Below are positions 10,047 through 23,803 of a stretch of 64,000 nucleotides of DNA, piece after piece (position 1 is the first letter of the stretch; every line of letters starts with the position of its first letter). The DNA is taken from assembly GCA_029959085.1 (NCBI GenBank), contig JARWIR010000050.1, positions 248,001 to 312,000 on the forward strand, written 5' to 3'. The notes under the pieces were generated by a model. It did not search any database. It was not told where the DNA came from and saw nothing but the letters and a program-made list of their open reading frames with translations. The stretch is from Nemophila menziesii. Its lineage: Eukaryota > Streptophyta > Magnoliopsida > Boraginales > Hydrophyllaceae. Both the position numbers and the translations under genes were made by a program.

Positions 10047-12090
10047 TTAAAACTCATTAGGAAGAGCTGAATATTTCAATAAAGTTTCTTCCGGTTCCAA
10101 TATGTGCAGATTATCCAATCGGGGTGTTTCACAAACCAACTATTTTAACAAGTGGATTCGAGTACCCATCCAAAAACACTTTATTTATCTGCACAACCAT
10201 AAAACATTCATATTACACCTCCAAAATCTATTTCAATACCTTTTAATTTAATTTTATAACAAAAAACTATTAGAGAATTTGCCGGTCTAGAGAATATTTA
10301 CATGTGAACACCCAAAGACTTTGAGGAGTTTCATTGATAAGCAACTATCCACAATCAATCCTAATCCTTCATTGGATATCCTTCTACACCACGATATATC
10401 TAAATTAATCAAGCTTTTTGAAGTCCTAGCAAGCGAGATCGCAGTATTGTGGGCAACCTGTTAAAATCAATGAAACAATAATATTAAGTCACAAGAAAAT
10501 AAAAATATTTACCAGAATGCAATAATTCAGCCACATACCTTTGAAATCTTATTTAGTGACAGATCCTTTAGATTCTGACCTGAAACTTCCAAAAAAGCCG
10601 CAACTGCTTCATCATTGAAATGTAAAGATCATTTACAGTTGCATTAACACAAAAATAATTAAACCCAGTGATTAATTATACTATTTAAAATCTAGAATTT
10701 TAAAAACCTGAATCGATTGCTCTCAAGTTTGAGTGTTTCGAGTGATGTACACTTGTTGGCTGGATATTCCAAGCCCTTATCTGTCAGATTCTCAGCATTC
10801 GAGATATTTAGCGCTCGAAGATCAACACACGTGCTCCCAATCAATTCCAAGGCATAATTTGTCAATTTCCTGCATCCAAATGTAATAATAATCTTTGAAG
10901 AAGAAGATGTGGAATAAGTAATTCAAGAAAAATTAATTTTAAAAAAAAAAATGGCCACACATGAACAAGGGGTAATTAGTCACGAAATGAAATTTAAAGG
11001 GCATCCAGTCCAAAAAATATCTAGTAGACTGAAAATTATCAAAAAAGGCAAATTTAAGTGGGTATTGGATGTATTTAGTCTTTAGAAAATCAAGGACAAG
11101 TTATATTCTTTATTACAAATCCTCTATTCAAATATTAAAAAAAATCTCAAAAATGATTCAAAATTTCAAGACATTTTACGAAAAATATACTAGTAAATAT
11201 AAAATCTAACAACGATTTATCTTAGTTTGTTGGTAAACAAAATGCAGTAAACTTTTGTGGACTGAGAAAATAACATATATGAGAACTTTTAAGAGTAAGA
11301 TAGAAAAGCTAGAATCTAAAGGTCTTACATGCTACTTATTTACCACAATGGTATCTAATCTTATATTGTTACAATAAACCTTAACTTTTATTTACCATAA
11401 GCTAATATAATATTATGCACTAACCATATATCTTGGTAAAGTATTGTAAAAGTTACCATATGATTAACAAAATTTAGGATTTCTGACACCTAAAAACAAA
11501 ATTTAAAAGCTATAAAAAAATTAATTCTTATTGTTTTACATTCATAATGAAGTGAATTTAGCAACTTCATAATATATATTGTGATCTTATTGTCTGTGTA
11601 TAAGATAATGTAATATATTTAAAAGATAATTAGATACATATCAAACATAATAATTACTGAAATGGTGAAAACTTACCAAGACTATTAGGGAGAATTTCTC
11701 CATTATTGAAATATCATGACTAACGATCTTTTTTCTGTAAATAAAACATTAAAATGAAAAGGTCTATATTATAAAGATTATCACAGATTACAATTAAAAA
11801 ATCAATTAATAAAAAATCAATTACTTACAGATATTTAATAAATACAACAAATCTAAAAAAAAATTTATCCATTTTAATGAACAAATTTAAAATTATGGAC
11901 GATTTGAATCAGTTTATAAAATAATTTAAGATTCTAATTTATATTTTTAATCTCCAATTTTTTTATTCTAGTTTCAGATTGTACACTATAGCCTTTTTAA
12001 ATCATACAAAAAGAATAAAAAATTAATCATATAATTCTAAAAACCCGTGTTATAATACATTTACCTTTTACAATTGAAAATAATTTGCAA
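10047..12090 (-). pseudogene. RAD7/rhp7-like LRR gene copy g1, broken
   Basis: Exons read from the right: exon 1 12065-12090, exon 2 11677-11734, LRR exon A 10708-10892, exon B 10539-10614, exon C 10302-10457, last exon up from 10188. A-C encode leucine-rich repeats (KLTNYALELIG, NLTDKGLEY, DEAVAAFLEVSG, NLDISWCRRIS, GLGLIVDSC) in the order of the C-terminal repeats of plant RAD7/rhp7-like proteins, which are linked to DNA repair or F-box-type complexes. The last exon gives VFLDGYSNP. Three lesions are private to this copy: the start codon is TTG, the exon B acceptor AG is AA, and a TGA stands at 10129-10131. It also has the apparent C-terminal frameshift found in every copy. Confidence 0.7.
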
Positions 12091-12274
12091 TTTTGTTGTG
12101 AATCTAGGGTTTGAAAATGGTGTGTTGTGTCTACTTGAAATGGCGAGGCGGCTTTCAAAATATTTTGTTTAACATATGCATAAGTTGAAACCTATATAGG
12201 GTGATGGATTGATATTTTTAGTAGGGTTTCACAATTATAATCTTATATTTTGGTGGGCCTCAATGTTATGGGCC
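12091..12274 (-). promoter_or_regulatory. Promoter block of LRR copy g1
   Basis: Telo-boxes at 12105-12112 and 12222-12229, CCTATATAGG at 12191-12200 and TGGGCC at 12254-12259 and 12269-12274 are all intact, although the start codon just below (12088-12090) has mutated to TTG. Confidence 0.5.
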
Positions 12275-12339
12275 GTTGTGCTTACTACCCAATCATGAAC
12301 CATATCCATACTTTATATTACAAGTTAATTAATAAAGAT

Positions 12340-14132
12340 ATGTTATCATACATATAAGGAAGTAATTTGGTAACTCTTTTCTATTTGTTCCCTTTAATAA
12401 TGATTTCAAATGTATATTTTACAAAAGATGCTAGTATCCCATTGTCAAGAACAATCTATGGTCAAACAAATTCTTCTTTAATAGAAGCCTAATATTGGTC
12501 TATTCACGTGAATCATTGTAGGTTTAATTTCGCAGAATGAGGTTTGGCAGAAACTTGGTAAAAGTCTTTTATACAATTATTTCTAAAATACATATCCTTG
12601 GAATGAAAACCTTAATGTTGAAACTAGTATCTTTAGTCCAGACTACATTCATATGAGGAAAGATATGTCAAAGATAATATGATAATTTATCACTAAAGCT
12701 CTACATAAATTCAAGAGGATGAACGAATACCCACATGAAATGAGGCATATACCATACTAAAAAATGATATGCAACAAAATTATGATAAGTTGAATAAAAA
12801 TACTACTGAACAAGTGCTCGTAAAACTAGGAATACAATTCAAGGTTTCTTTCATTATTAAATGGGTGTCAACTTTATCATAAATTCTTTTCCTGATCATA
12901 TACTTCTACCTTTATATTACCAGTCAAAGGAAAATCTGACAAGGAGACTCTCTATCAATTTACCTAATTATCTTCTATGCAAACTCTAAGTAGTATAAAT
13001 AATAGAGTCATTTCTGACTTTGATATGTCTCCCTTTCGCAGACAATTAGAATTTTGTCCTCAAAATAGACATGCTTAAAATCCATTTCCTAAACGAGGTC
13101 ATGTGAAATATTAAATTTCCTCTTACCTATTCTAAAAATCTCAACAAATGAATGTTCAACTTAAGTATGTCTAACTATTTTTGGTATGTAGCTAGGTAAT
13201 CCATCGTAGTGGAAAGAAGTCTAAGGTTAGTATACTAGTGTATACGACAAAGTATGTAACACCCCATCTCAAAGGAGGGTGTCAATCTTTACCCAAGCTT
13301 TAAGAATTTGAATGTAATAATTAAAAAATAAACATTGTCCTTATTTCATATTTCCGTTTATATATATGTCAAAGATATATACCACCAAAATATCAATAAA
13401 GACATGGCATAGATTCATAAATATATAAACCACGATCTTACGAACATGTTCACTATCAGGAACATTCTGTGAAGGACTATGTTTTTGAGATAAATTATCA
13501 AAAACACAAAGAAGTTTGCAATCTGCTTTAAGACCCTTATTTTCTCTGTTTGAAGGGGTAAGCCCCTAATATGTATATTTTATTTATTTCTTCACACAAT
13601 GACTGAAGCCTTCTCTTCTTCTCGTACGTCATTATGACCCTTAGTGTTGAGCTCTAAGTAAATCTTGTTATCACCTTCAATAATGCCATGTGCATTAGTG
13701 GGTAGGTCCAAGCATAATATATGTCCCTGTAATGAAATATTGCATAATATAGGGAACTATAATACGACTTTTTCATAATATAAGGAGCTATATACTATAG
13801 TGCAACTTTGTCATAATATAGGGATCTATATTGCAATATATGGGGACCTATATTGCAATTTTTGAAAAAACATAGGGCATTTACGTCAACAATGACGCTA
13901 ATTTTGATGGAGTGAATTCTTGAAAAAAAGCTTCGTCTCATAGAATGTTTAAAGAATTGTATATATATTATAGGGACCTAAAGTGAAATTGATTCTATGT
14001 ATAGGTGACACCGTGTGATTATTTTTTTATTTAATGTAAGAGATATGGAATTGTAGAATAACAAATGCAAAAAAATTAATATCAAGGCCTATAGTGTAGT
14101 TTTTGGATCATATAGGGACCTACAATACTTTT
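12340..14132. other. Head spacer and minisatellite of U2
   Basis: Equivalent to 1090-3066 in U1, with the GGGACCTATA minisatellite at about 13740-13870 and 14090-14130. The 65-codon head ORF is broken here by one extra A near 12798. The 183-bp deletion falls between two T-rich direct repeats (TGATTATTTTTTT). Otherwise nothing recognised. Confidence 0.6.
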
Positions 14133-17039
14133 GGGTTTTGTCAGTAGATAAATCTTGTGACGTTTCTTTTCCTTATGAATGGGAGGATGTGGGTATTTCA
14201 TTAGTCTTGTTGTATCATAATAAAATATATAATAATCATTATGTTAGGAAAATTTGGGACAAAATCTAATCTAGAGAGTGAACCTCTAGTGTTGCAAGAG
14301 GCATGCAAAATGACTAATTTGAACCAACAACTTCCAACATCTATCTTCACTGACTATTGTGAACTTATTAATAACTTTACAAATCCATCGACAACAATGT
14401 GGAACATTCGACTATTTATGAAAAATATGCATATATTGTATTTAGGTATGATTTTTTTTCATATTCATCGAAGATGGATCCATTGATTGATGTTTTAGCA
14501 AAGAGTGTTATAGAAATATTTTTGATAACACATGGAATAATTGTAATATTCAATTGATTGTATATTTTTAACTAGGACACTTAGAAAGAGAGGGGATACA
14601 AGGTTTTGATTTTAATAGTTTTGAATATATTGTAGTCATGTGTTTAGTTTCTTATGAGTAAAAAAACAACAAATGGTTGGGATAAAGTGGTTATTTTTAG
14701 CATAACTTATTGGCATATGTGGTGATTTGTCTGATAGTTAGGATTGAATTGTGGTTGTGTGGCGGTATTTTAATTTTTATAATTTATTTCAGGATGTGTT
14801 TTTAATCATTTCGGTGTAATATTCAATTGATTGTATATTTTTTATCCAGAAGATTAGAAAGAGAGGGGATATATTGAAGTGGAAGGGTTTAATTTTTATA
14901 GTTTTGAATATATCATAGTTAGGTGTTTCTTTTCTTTTGAGTACAAAAGTGAAACAAATGGTATGGTTAAAGTGGTTATTTTTCGCATAAATGATGGACA
15001 TAATTGGAGAATAGTGTGATAGTTAGGATTGAATGGTGGTTGTGTGGCGGTATTTAAATATTTTTATTTTCTTATTTGAGAATGTGTTTTTAATCGTTTT
15101 GGTATAAAATAACTAAACTAAAATTAAGCTTTGCTCGGTGTATAATCATACATATGTCAACTTAACTCGATTTACCAATTTTTTAAATATACATTTGAGA
15201 GCCTACATTGATTTTTTTTCCATTATCATTTTGACTCGGGTAAAGTTCAATCCATAACGCCTTGAGCATTGAAAAGTATTCTAAGTACAAGATCAACTAT
15301 CGATCTTAATTTTATAATGTCTAAATCTATTTATAAACTTTCATAGATTCGAAATCGATAGTTCTAGCAGCTATAATATTTAACACTTTTAGGCGCAACT
15401 AAGATATCATGAGATCTAATCTTACCCAAGTCAAAATGGCTCATAGTTGTATTAGAAAATGAAAAACTAAATTAATTCTTGGATATCCTAAGAAAGTATA
15501 AAAACTAAAAAAATATGTGGAGACGTAATCATGTTCATTTCTATTTCATTAAGGTAAAATGTCCCTACAATTAATTATTGTAACATAGAAATTGAAACAA
15601 ACCAAATATGATTTCTTCCAAGACTAGAACATTTGGTTTCACTTTCTACTAGATCAACCCATTTATATGTAACTACATGGGTATATATTACAATGGTCGA
15701 ACCATTACGAAGCAACACAACAATTACCATTGATTTTAATGGTACTTTTGGAGATTGGGTGATGATTTCCATCAATAAGATTTGTGAACGTCGTCTTGAT
15801 CGGTATTATAATGTCTCACAGGTGTATTAAAAAAATAAAAGGTAAAAAAATATGTGGATCTATACCTCCATATTCTATCATACAAATCCACGAGAATTTA
15901 GAATATGGAAAGTCATAATTATATTAATTTTGATGTCGTTAAGGTTAAGAATTCCTATAAAAAAATTTGTAACATGAACTGGAAAAAAATATTGATTTCT
16001 TCAAAGACTCTTAACAGTTTGCTTGATCATGAAAGAACCTCTTTCTACTAGGTTCCTTTCTTCTATACATCGAAAGAAACTAACAAAACAATGGATGTGT
16101 TTCCTTTCACCGTCAAAATACCAAAAATGCATAATCTACTCTTATCCATACATTTTCACTTCCATATGGATCAGAACTTTTGTATACAGCTATATGATAT
16201 ATACCCCACATGATAACAATATTCACACATCCAAGGATTGATATTAACCTTAGTCACCTAGCCAGTATATGGCTGTAGGAAATAGCTAGGCCTTATATGA
16301 CCATATGAAAGTATAATAGTGTTGGAGCTGCAACTATACTAGGTATAAGAGGAACAGGAGTAGCGAGTAACTCCATAACCTCGTGTACTCTAATTATTTG
16401 TTTATGACGAAGATCTTCGTCAATTATAATGAAGCAATTCATTTGATATTTAATATATGGATAGATAGTGCAATTAACTCAACATAAATTAAGTAGGAAA
16501 CTATAATCATTTATTATTTTAGTGTCATATATTACAATTTCTGAATACTTAGTTGTAAGGACCTATATTAAAATACCGAAGATATGAATAATTAGAACTT
16601 CTTGTTACAAAGAGAGTAATTGCTTACTTAACAGGCTATAGATGTTGGTAAATGTATTATATTGTGTTATATATTTGAAAGTTTGACTATTTTAGATTAT
16701 TCAGAAACTTAAAATTACATTTCGATACATTAGAGTTTAAAGTTAATAGTTATTTATTACACTTCAAACAAATAAATAATATTTAACGACTTCTGCCGAA
16801 GATTTTTTACCTACTAGACGATGGTCTTAGTAGTAGTCAAACCAAAGAAATTTTAGAAAGTATGGGAGGAATCCTAAGGCAATCTTATGATGAATGATTC
16901 AATTACGTCTTGTTTCTTTCTTTTCCTGGAAATATAGGTTAGGTGATGCCTAGGCCATTCTAGAAGTTTTATTAGGTAAATCGAGTAACGCAATATGGGG
17001 ATGAGGTGTAGTTTATCTCTTCTTTCATAGGGTTTCAGG
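14133..17039. other. Type A spacer of U2
   Basis: Equivalent to 3067-5968 in U1. It contains the tandem duplication (about 14543-14815 and 14816-15107, period 273 after the 13-bp loss), small ORFs at 14241, 15633 and 16023, and the module related to type B at 16780-17035. No recognised gene. Confidence 0.6.
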
Positions 17040-17770
17040 TAGGGGTGAGCAAAACAAAACCAAAAAACTGAACCGATCCAAAAAAACCGCAAAAGTCGAA
17101 CCGAAAAAACCAAAAACCGACAACAACGTTCGGTTCGATATTAACTTTTTCAAAAACCGAAAAAGTTTGGTTCGGTACGGATTTTCTATGCTAAAAAAAA
17201 CCGAAAAGATACAAAAACTAAGATATTCTAGAATTTAATTTCTATCTGAAGAGATTATTTCAATAGGATGGACATTAAAGTAAATTTTGAAAACAAAAAA
17301 CTTACATATAACATACACCGCCCCTAAAAATGTCATAATGTGCAACATATGTTTACATAATTCATTAGTCGATATATCTTAAAAGAAACTTCTTTTATTG
17401 AAATTCGTTGAAGGTAAAGCATACATACAATTTTTTAAAAGTATACCTTCGTAATGATTTGTTTACGATTAATGCACAATATTTGAGTTCCAAAGATGCA
17501 ATTCTCATACATGGGTGAATAACATGAAAATAAAACACTTAATATATGAATTTTTTAGAAAATAAAATATCTCATGTAAACGACCTTAAAATCTATCCAG
17601 CCATCAAACTAAACGCATACCAAAACCGAAAATATACCGAACCGAAAACCAACAAAACGGAACCGATGAAAACCGTTCAGTTCGGTACTGGCACCTCTAT
17701 AAACCGAACCATTCGCTTTCGGTTTCAGCTATGGCAAAAACCGATGCGAACCGAACCGCGTTCACCCCTA
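17040..17770. mobile_element. hAT-like non-autonomous element in U2
   Basis: Orthologous to the element at 5969-6699, with the same TAGGGGTGAGC and GTTCACCCCTA ends and the same flanks. It was copied with the unit. Confidence 0.65.
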
Positions 17771-18048
17771 ATTGAACATTATCATCCACTCCTGGTGGGT
17801 AGAGAAGGCGTTAAACAATACATTCCGCCAATACCGACCACCACCAAATGTGTTGAACCATATATTCTTACTATGCCGACGGCTGCTGGGGTAACGAGAC
17901 TCCGCCGATGGTGTTGAAATATCTAGAACAATTGTTAAAGAAACTTGTCAATCAACGGCGATATATTCCAGAGCAACAAAGAAGGACACGTGTGGTAGTT
18001 CTCATACAATATAATATCATAAAAGAAATCGAAGATACGAAACAGTAA
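17771..18048 (+). pseudogene. Coding-like stretch after the hAT-like element, frameshifted in U2
   Basis: Same sequence as 6700-6978 in U1 but with four Gs in the run near 17887, so the frame ends at 17917 instead of reaching the equivalent of 6978. Unknown family. Confidence 0.3.
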
Positions 18049-18069
18049 GAGCATGTTAGTACTTAAAAA

Positions 18070-20005
18070 ATGTCGTGTTTCCAATTTTAAAATTAACTAA
18101 TGTGCATATCAACCCATTTTAGTTTTCAACACTATCCTGGTTCCCTCTTGTGGCGTTTTTTCTAATAACAAGAACTACAAAGACAAATTGAAATCTTCAA
18201 AAAAAAATTAAAATATAACTTACATAAAAACTAGAAAGAATGTGAAAAATTTCTCGTCAACCTAAAATTTTATTAAATATGGGGTTTGGCTCCTAAAAAA
18301 GTTGATAAACTGTAAAAAAAATTCCCTAACACCAATTTCGCATTGGGATCAACCAAAAGACCAACATCTCTGGCTGATAGAGTAGCTCCTCGAGCATAAA
18401 ATACAAGCTCCTCTAGCTTTAAAGACCAACTCCTATAGCGTAATGGACGAGATCTTATAGCATAAAATATTAGCTCCTTTGGTATACAAACGATCGGCTA
18501 CTATGACATAAAATACCATCTTATATAACATAAGAAAGACCAAACCCTTTGGAAACCGACAACGAAATCATGATCGACCTAAATAGGCGGTCAAGGATAG
18601 AACAACGAAATCGACGAATCTATGGTAAAATACGTCTGATGTAGCCTTAGTAATAATTTTTATATAGCAATGGTAAATAACTCTGATGTAGTCTCAAAAA
18701 TAAGACCGACATGTATCTGGTAGATAATTTGACGCAGCCTCGACAATGTGACTAACATAACTCTGGTAAATTAGTCTAATATAGTCTCAGAAATGAGTCT
18801 GACAAATATTTGGTTGTTAAGTCAAATTTAGCCTTGTAAATGAGAAGAACGTAGATATGGTAATTAAGTGGAACTTAGCCTTGGAAAAAATACCAATTAT
18901 ATTGTTGGTAAGAAGGTTATCTTGAATTAAATAATTCATTGTGTCTTTAAATATCGATGTGATGACATAGTCAGCCAAAAACACCTTTTCTTGTGAAGGA
19001 GGTATAAAAAATGTTTGTGAGACCAGCGTAGTCTCGACAATTAAAAATCTTCATATGAGTAACACACTCTCAGTAATCAAAATTGTTTTGTAATACTGAC
19101 AATCTCAGTAATAAAAAACTTTTTGTAAGACCGACGTAGTCTCAATAATCAAAGAAGTTTTGTAAGACCGACGCAGTATCAACAACCGAAGAAGTTTATT
19201 AAGACCAAAAAATTCTCGATAGTCAAATGATATTTAGTAATACCGACAAAGGCTTGCGATAAAAGAAGCTTTGCAAGATCGAGGCCAGATGTTATAAAAA
19301 TAATAATACAAAACATATATGTACTTCTTTCTCTTTGCATGTGTCAATCCAAACAAAGTATGAAAATGGCTTGACATCACACGAAGTTTGATTGATGCTT
19401 TGACATAAAAAAAAGTATGAAGAAGCTCTGACATCAAACAAAGTCTGACAAAGACTCGACATCGAACAAAATCTGACAAATCGTTGGCATTACACATAGT
19501 CCAATGAAGCGTTGAATTCAATAAAAATTTCGATGATGCCTCGACATATAAAAATGTTAGAGAATATTTGGCAATAAAATAGCCACAAACGAGTAATTGA
19601 CATATTATTTATGTTCCCCAATGAAAATGGGTATAAGAGATATAATAAGATAACACGAGATTACTCAAAGAACAAAATGAATAAAAATTCTATTAATATA
19701 AGAGGGACAAACATGCAAAGAAGAAGGATAAACACACTAAAAAATCTCTATTTAGAAGGAAAATAGATTTGGAAAGGGAAAATAACAACATGGTCTATCT
19801 AAATATGAGAGACCCAAGGGCACGGGGTGAAAGGAGGAGGCCTCAACACGAAAGCATAATAGTAATTTAAGTAGTGAAGATACTCTCTATCATCGAGGAA
19901 ATAACGCCGACACCATCTCTCTACACCGGTGAGTCCTTGAGAACAATTGGAAGAAATAAGAACATGAAATCCCATAAAAAATAAAACGGTGAAAGAATTC
20001 TAGTA
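18070..20005. repeat. Degenerate retroelement-like repeat region, U2
   Basis: Equivalent to 7000-8960 in U1: the GACCGACGTAGTCTC series (about 18330-19260) and the CTGACATC series (to about 19560), the latter with one more 27-bp unit than U1. The LINE target site lies at its right end. Confidence 0.45.
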
Positions 20006-20018
20006 AACACTCAGGAAA
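20006..20018. repeat. LINE target-site duplication, left copy
   Basis: AACACTCAGGAAA, 13 bp, identical to 25318-25330. U1 and U4 carry this word once at the empty site, followed directly by GTTAATCAG. Confidence 0.95.
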
Positions 20019-20058
20019 TTTTTTTTTTTTTTTTGAGCGGCAAATCAAACTTTTTATT
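20019..20058 (-). terminator. LINE poly(A) tail and polyadenylation signal
   Basis: On the minus strand AATAAA (20058-20053) is followed after 18 bases by 16 A's that abut the left target duplication. Confidence 0.85.
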
Positions 20059-20200
20059 AAATTGAGGACCTCAACTGTCAAAAACATTACAACTTTGACC
20101 CATAACCAATGGGTATTATCCTATGAAACTTACTTAACTATTACACGCTTTTGAAATAAAATAGACATTACAAACTCATATAAAATTAAATACTTTATGC

Positions 20201-23200
20201 CTATCTATTACATAATTTTTCAGCTATACTTTTGACTTTGTAATTATTAAAATTCCTTTCCTTTAGCTTGACAGCTACATAAGCCAGGATGTTGTTATAA
20301 ATCCTTTCTTCATTAGCTGCATGTTCTCCATGTTCTCTTCTATTTCTTTCTGTCCAAATAAGGTAAATATAGGTTGTAATACAAACCCCCATCACTTTTA
20401 AAGCTTCTGGACTTGCTCCATTCTTCAAATTCACTACTAAGTCCTCCACTTTTTTAATCTTCTTATTGCATCCACAGATTTCTTATAAGCGAGCAAGAAT
20501 AGCACCTGAGAACTTACAATTAACAAATAAATGATCATGATTTTCATCTTCATTGTTACACGTTATGCAAATTGGGTTAACACTCAAACCCCAGCTTAAC
20601 ATCCTATCTTTAGTAGGAAGCTTATTCATTGCAACTTGCCAAGAAACAAATGAACACCTAGGAATACACGTTTTTGCCCACACTATATCAAACCAGTCAA
20701 CCTTTTCTTCATGACTAGAGATTCTGATCAAAGTTTTCCTAAAGGAAAATTTGTTTTTTATACTCTCAGTCCATGTAACTTTATCATTGGCATCACTGAG
20801 TATGATATTTTGAATTTTAGGGGCTATTTGCGCAATTTTAGGAGGAATTCTCCATCTGCCTCTGCCATAACAGTCTTTGACTGTTTTATTACAATTAATA
20901 TCATGTTCCTCCATTCTTATATCCAAAATTTCCTGAATACTCTTTTTATCAATCCATTTGTCCCACATTATATAAGTTTTGTCTCCATTACCCACCTCAT
21001 GGTAAATAAGATTAAAGGCTTCACCTCTAATCTTTAGAATTTGCTTCGACATCCAGGAGTGGTATTGTTTTTGACTAATACTCCACACACATTTACTTTT
21101 CAGAATGTTTACCTTAACCCATTTACACCAAAGATTTTGATCAAGACAATAAAATCTCCAGAAGTTGTAAAGCAAACAAACTTTGTTTAAATTCTCAATG
21201 TTTGGAATATTTAGCCCTCCTTCTTCTTTAGGGTAACATATTTTAACCCATGATACTCTCGCACCATGAGCATTATCATTATAACCCCAAAGAAACATTG
21301 ATAATTTCTGATTTAATTTATAGATAACTTGCTTAGGCAACAAGAAAACTCTGCACCAGAACATAATCTTACTAATAAGCACTACTCTTATAAGTTCAAC
21401 TCTTCCTGCATATGATAACATCTTAGAGCTCCATTGAGTAATACTTTGCCAAATCCTCTCTATTAATTTGTTACCATCTGTAACACTCATTTTTTTTGAG
21501 TTTAATGGGATTCCCAAGTATCTAACAGGCATAAAGCCTATTTTGATATTAAGTATTTGAGAGATATTAACTTTAATTCGGTTGTTAACCCCCTCACTGA
21601 AATATAGCTCACTTTTAGTGAAATTTATGTTCAGGCCTGAGCATCTAGAAAACAAATTAAGGGCTTCTTTAACTACTTCAGCAGAACTTGTGTTGCTTCC
21701 CATAAATATTAATATATCATCAGCAAATACTAAGTGATTCAGATTAACTTCATTACACTTAGGATGATAGGTAAACTCTTTTTTCTGAGCTACATTATAC
21801 AATAACATGGAAAACACTTCCATACATATAGCAAACAAGTAAGGTGAGAGAGGGTCACCTTGCCTTAACCCTCTCTTACCTTTAAAGTAACCACATGCTT
21901 CCCCATTTATGCATATAGAGTAGTAAGGAGTACTTATACACATGTGGATCCATTTAATAAACATATCAGGAAATTTTAGCGCATAGAGAGTATTCATTAA
22001 GAATTGCCAATTAACACTATCATAGGCCTTTTGTAGGTCCAAATTAATGGTACAAGAATGTTTCATAGACTTCTTCTCATAACCAGTAACAACCTCTTGT
22101 GCAACTAGTATGTTATCAGTGATATTTCTCCCACTAACATAGGCTCCCTGATTTAAAGAAATTATATGCTTCATTACCTTTTTAAGCCTATTCATAATAA
22201 CTCTCGAAATGGTTTTATATAAGATATTAGTACAAGATATAGGCCTAAACTTCTTAACACAAGATGGATTTTTCTCTTTAGGTATTAAGACAATATTAGT
22301 AGCATTAATCTGAGTAAGAATTTTACCAGACTGAAATGTTTCTTTAATAGCTGAGCATATACTATCACCAATAATATCCCAAGTTTGTTTAAAGAAGCAA
22401 GCAGTATATCCATCAGGTCCTGGACTTTTCGCATCTCCCATAGCAAATAAGGCAATTTTTATCTCCTTATCAGTTATGGGGGCAATCAAGCCTTCTAATA
22501 AATTCTCAGGGACACTTTTATTTAGAATAGCTGCAATAGTACTTATAAAACATATTTCTTGATTAATTTCCTCAGTACCTAGCAGCTTTTTATAATATCC
22601 CTCAAATTCATTCTTAATTTCATCTTGCTCAGTAATAACTCTCCCATCATCACAAGTTAAAGTAGAGATAAAGTTTTTTGCAACTCTACCTTTGATCATT
22701 CTATAATAGTAAGCTGAGCTAATATCATAATCATTTATAAATAATGCCCTAGATTTTTGTTTCAACACCTCATGGTGAGTAATTATAGTTTCTTCTAATT
22801 GAAGAAGAAGAATTTTTTCCTCAGATAAATCAGCATCATTACACTTTCCCTCCATAATTCTTTTTTGAACAATCTCAAGCTGAGCTTTTAAATTCTCTAT
22901 ATCTTCAGAGTTTCTTCTGAAGTATTTGTTGTTAAACTTTTTTAGCTCACCTTTAACAAGTTTCAGTTTCATACACACTTGAAACATCCTATTGCCATTA
23001 ATATTATTATCCCACATTCTTTTTATAATATGTTTAAAGCCCTCATGTTTAGTCAATATGTTGAAGAATTTAAAAGAACAAGGCCAGATTTTTCTTTCTT
23101 ATCAATCAATACTTTAATTGCGCAATGATCTGATGTAGAGGGGGGGCACAAGTATAGCATTTGATTGATATGTATTCATCCATTTAGAGTTGATGAACAC

Positions 23201-23803
23201 TCTATCAATCTTACTTGCACGCAACTTCCCACTATCATTCTTATTAGTCCAAGTAAAGTATTGACCTGCATATTGGTGCTCAAAAATATTAGCATCCTCG
23301 ATACAATTAGAGAACATAATAGAGCTATTAGGAATAGAGTCACAATTAAGCCTATCCTCAATTTTAAGTATCTCATTAAAGTCTCCAGTATAACTTAAGC
23401 ATTGATCATCATAATCACTACTTAATTTCACCATATCAGTCCATAAAACCTTCCTTTCATTCTCATCATTACTAGCATACACATAACCAACACAGAAGGT
23501 TATGTTTAATTGTAATATTTTAACTTTAACAAAAATCAGTTGAGCTGTTTCAAATAATTTCACAACTTCAACATAATTCTTGTCCCACATTATCCAAATT
23601 CTCCCACTGTCACATTTATTATAATTGTGAATCATTTCCAAGTGAGGGAAATGATCACTCATTATTTTCAAACTGTTTTGGACCCTTACCTTAGTTTCTA
23701 AGAGACCAATAAGCTTGACTTTATTACTAATTATAAAATCTTTAACATCTAATTGTCTAAGAAGGCTGTTAGACCCTCTTACATTCCATGACACAAAACT
23801 CAT
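20201..23803 (-). pseudogene. LINE ORF2: AP endonuclease, reverse transcriptase, zinc-binding tail; disrupted
   Basis: The N-terminal endonuclease (23803-23117) has WNVRG (residues 6-10), LLETK (34-38), GDFNE (140-144) and KIDR (198-201). The reverse transcriptase part has SPGPDG, FRPISCTNILYK, the motif A segment DLQKAYDSVNW, GLRQGDPLSPYLF and FADD (21716-21727). A zf-RVT-like C-terminus contains CITCNNEDENHDHLFVNC. Three lesions: a run of seven Cs (23140-23146) where six would keep the endonuclease SDH motif in frame; a compensating one-base loss in an A-rich run near 23089-23100, between which stops occur; and TAA at 20483-20485, after which the same frame stays open to 20201. Total length would be about 1,200 residues, normal for plant L1. 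ORF2 begins inside the ORF1 stop (ATGA). Confidence 0.95.

Larger units (their letters stand above)
1..11249. repeat. Tandem unit U1, type A
   Basis: This is the first of six head-to-tail units. Its first bases recur at 11250, 27639, 36879, 47975 and 57090. The head (1-3066) and tail (about 9656-11249) are shared with the other units; the middle (3067-9655) is shared only with U2 and U4. U1 is the most divergent type A unit: it keeps about 183 bp near 2766-2950 that U2 and U4 have lost, and 13 bp near 3520. The window begins inside the array, so the true left edge is unknown. The unit boundary used here is arbitrary and falls inside an intron of the recurring LRR gene. Confidence 0.95.

Noticed and set aside
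20711..21037. 108-codon plus frame inside the LINE
   Set aside because: Antisense shadow of the ORF2 reading frame.
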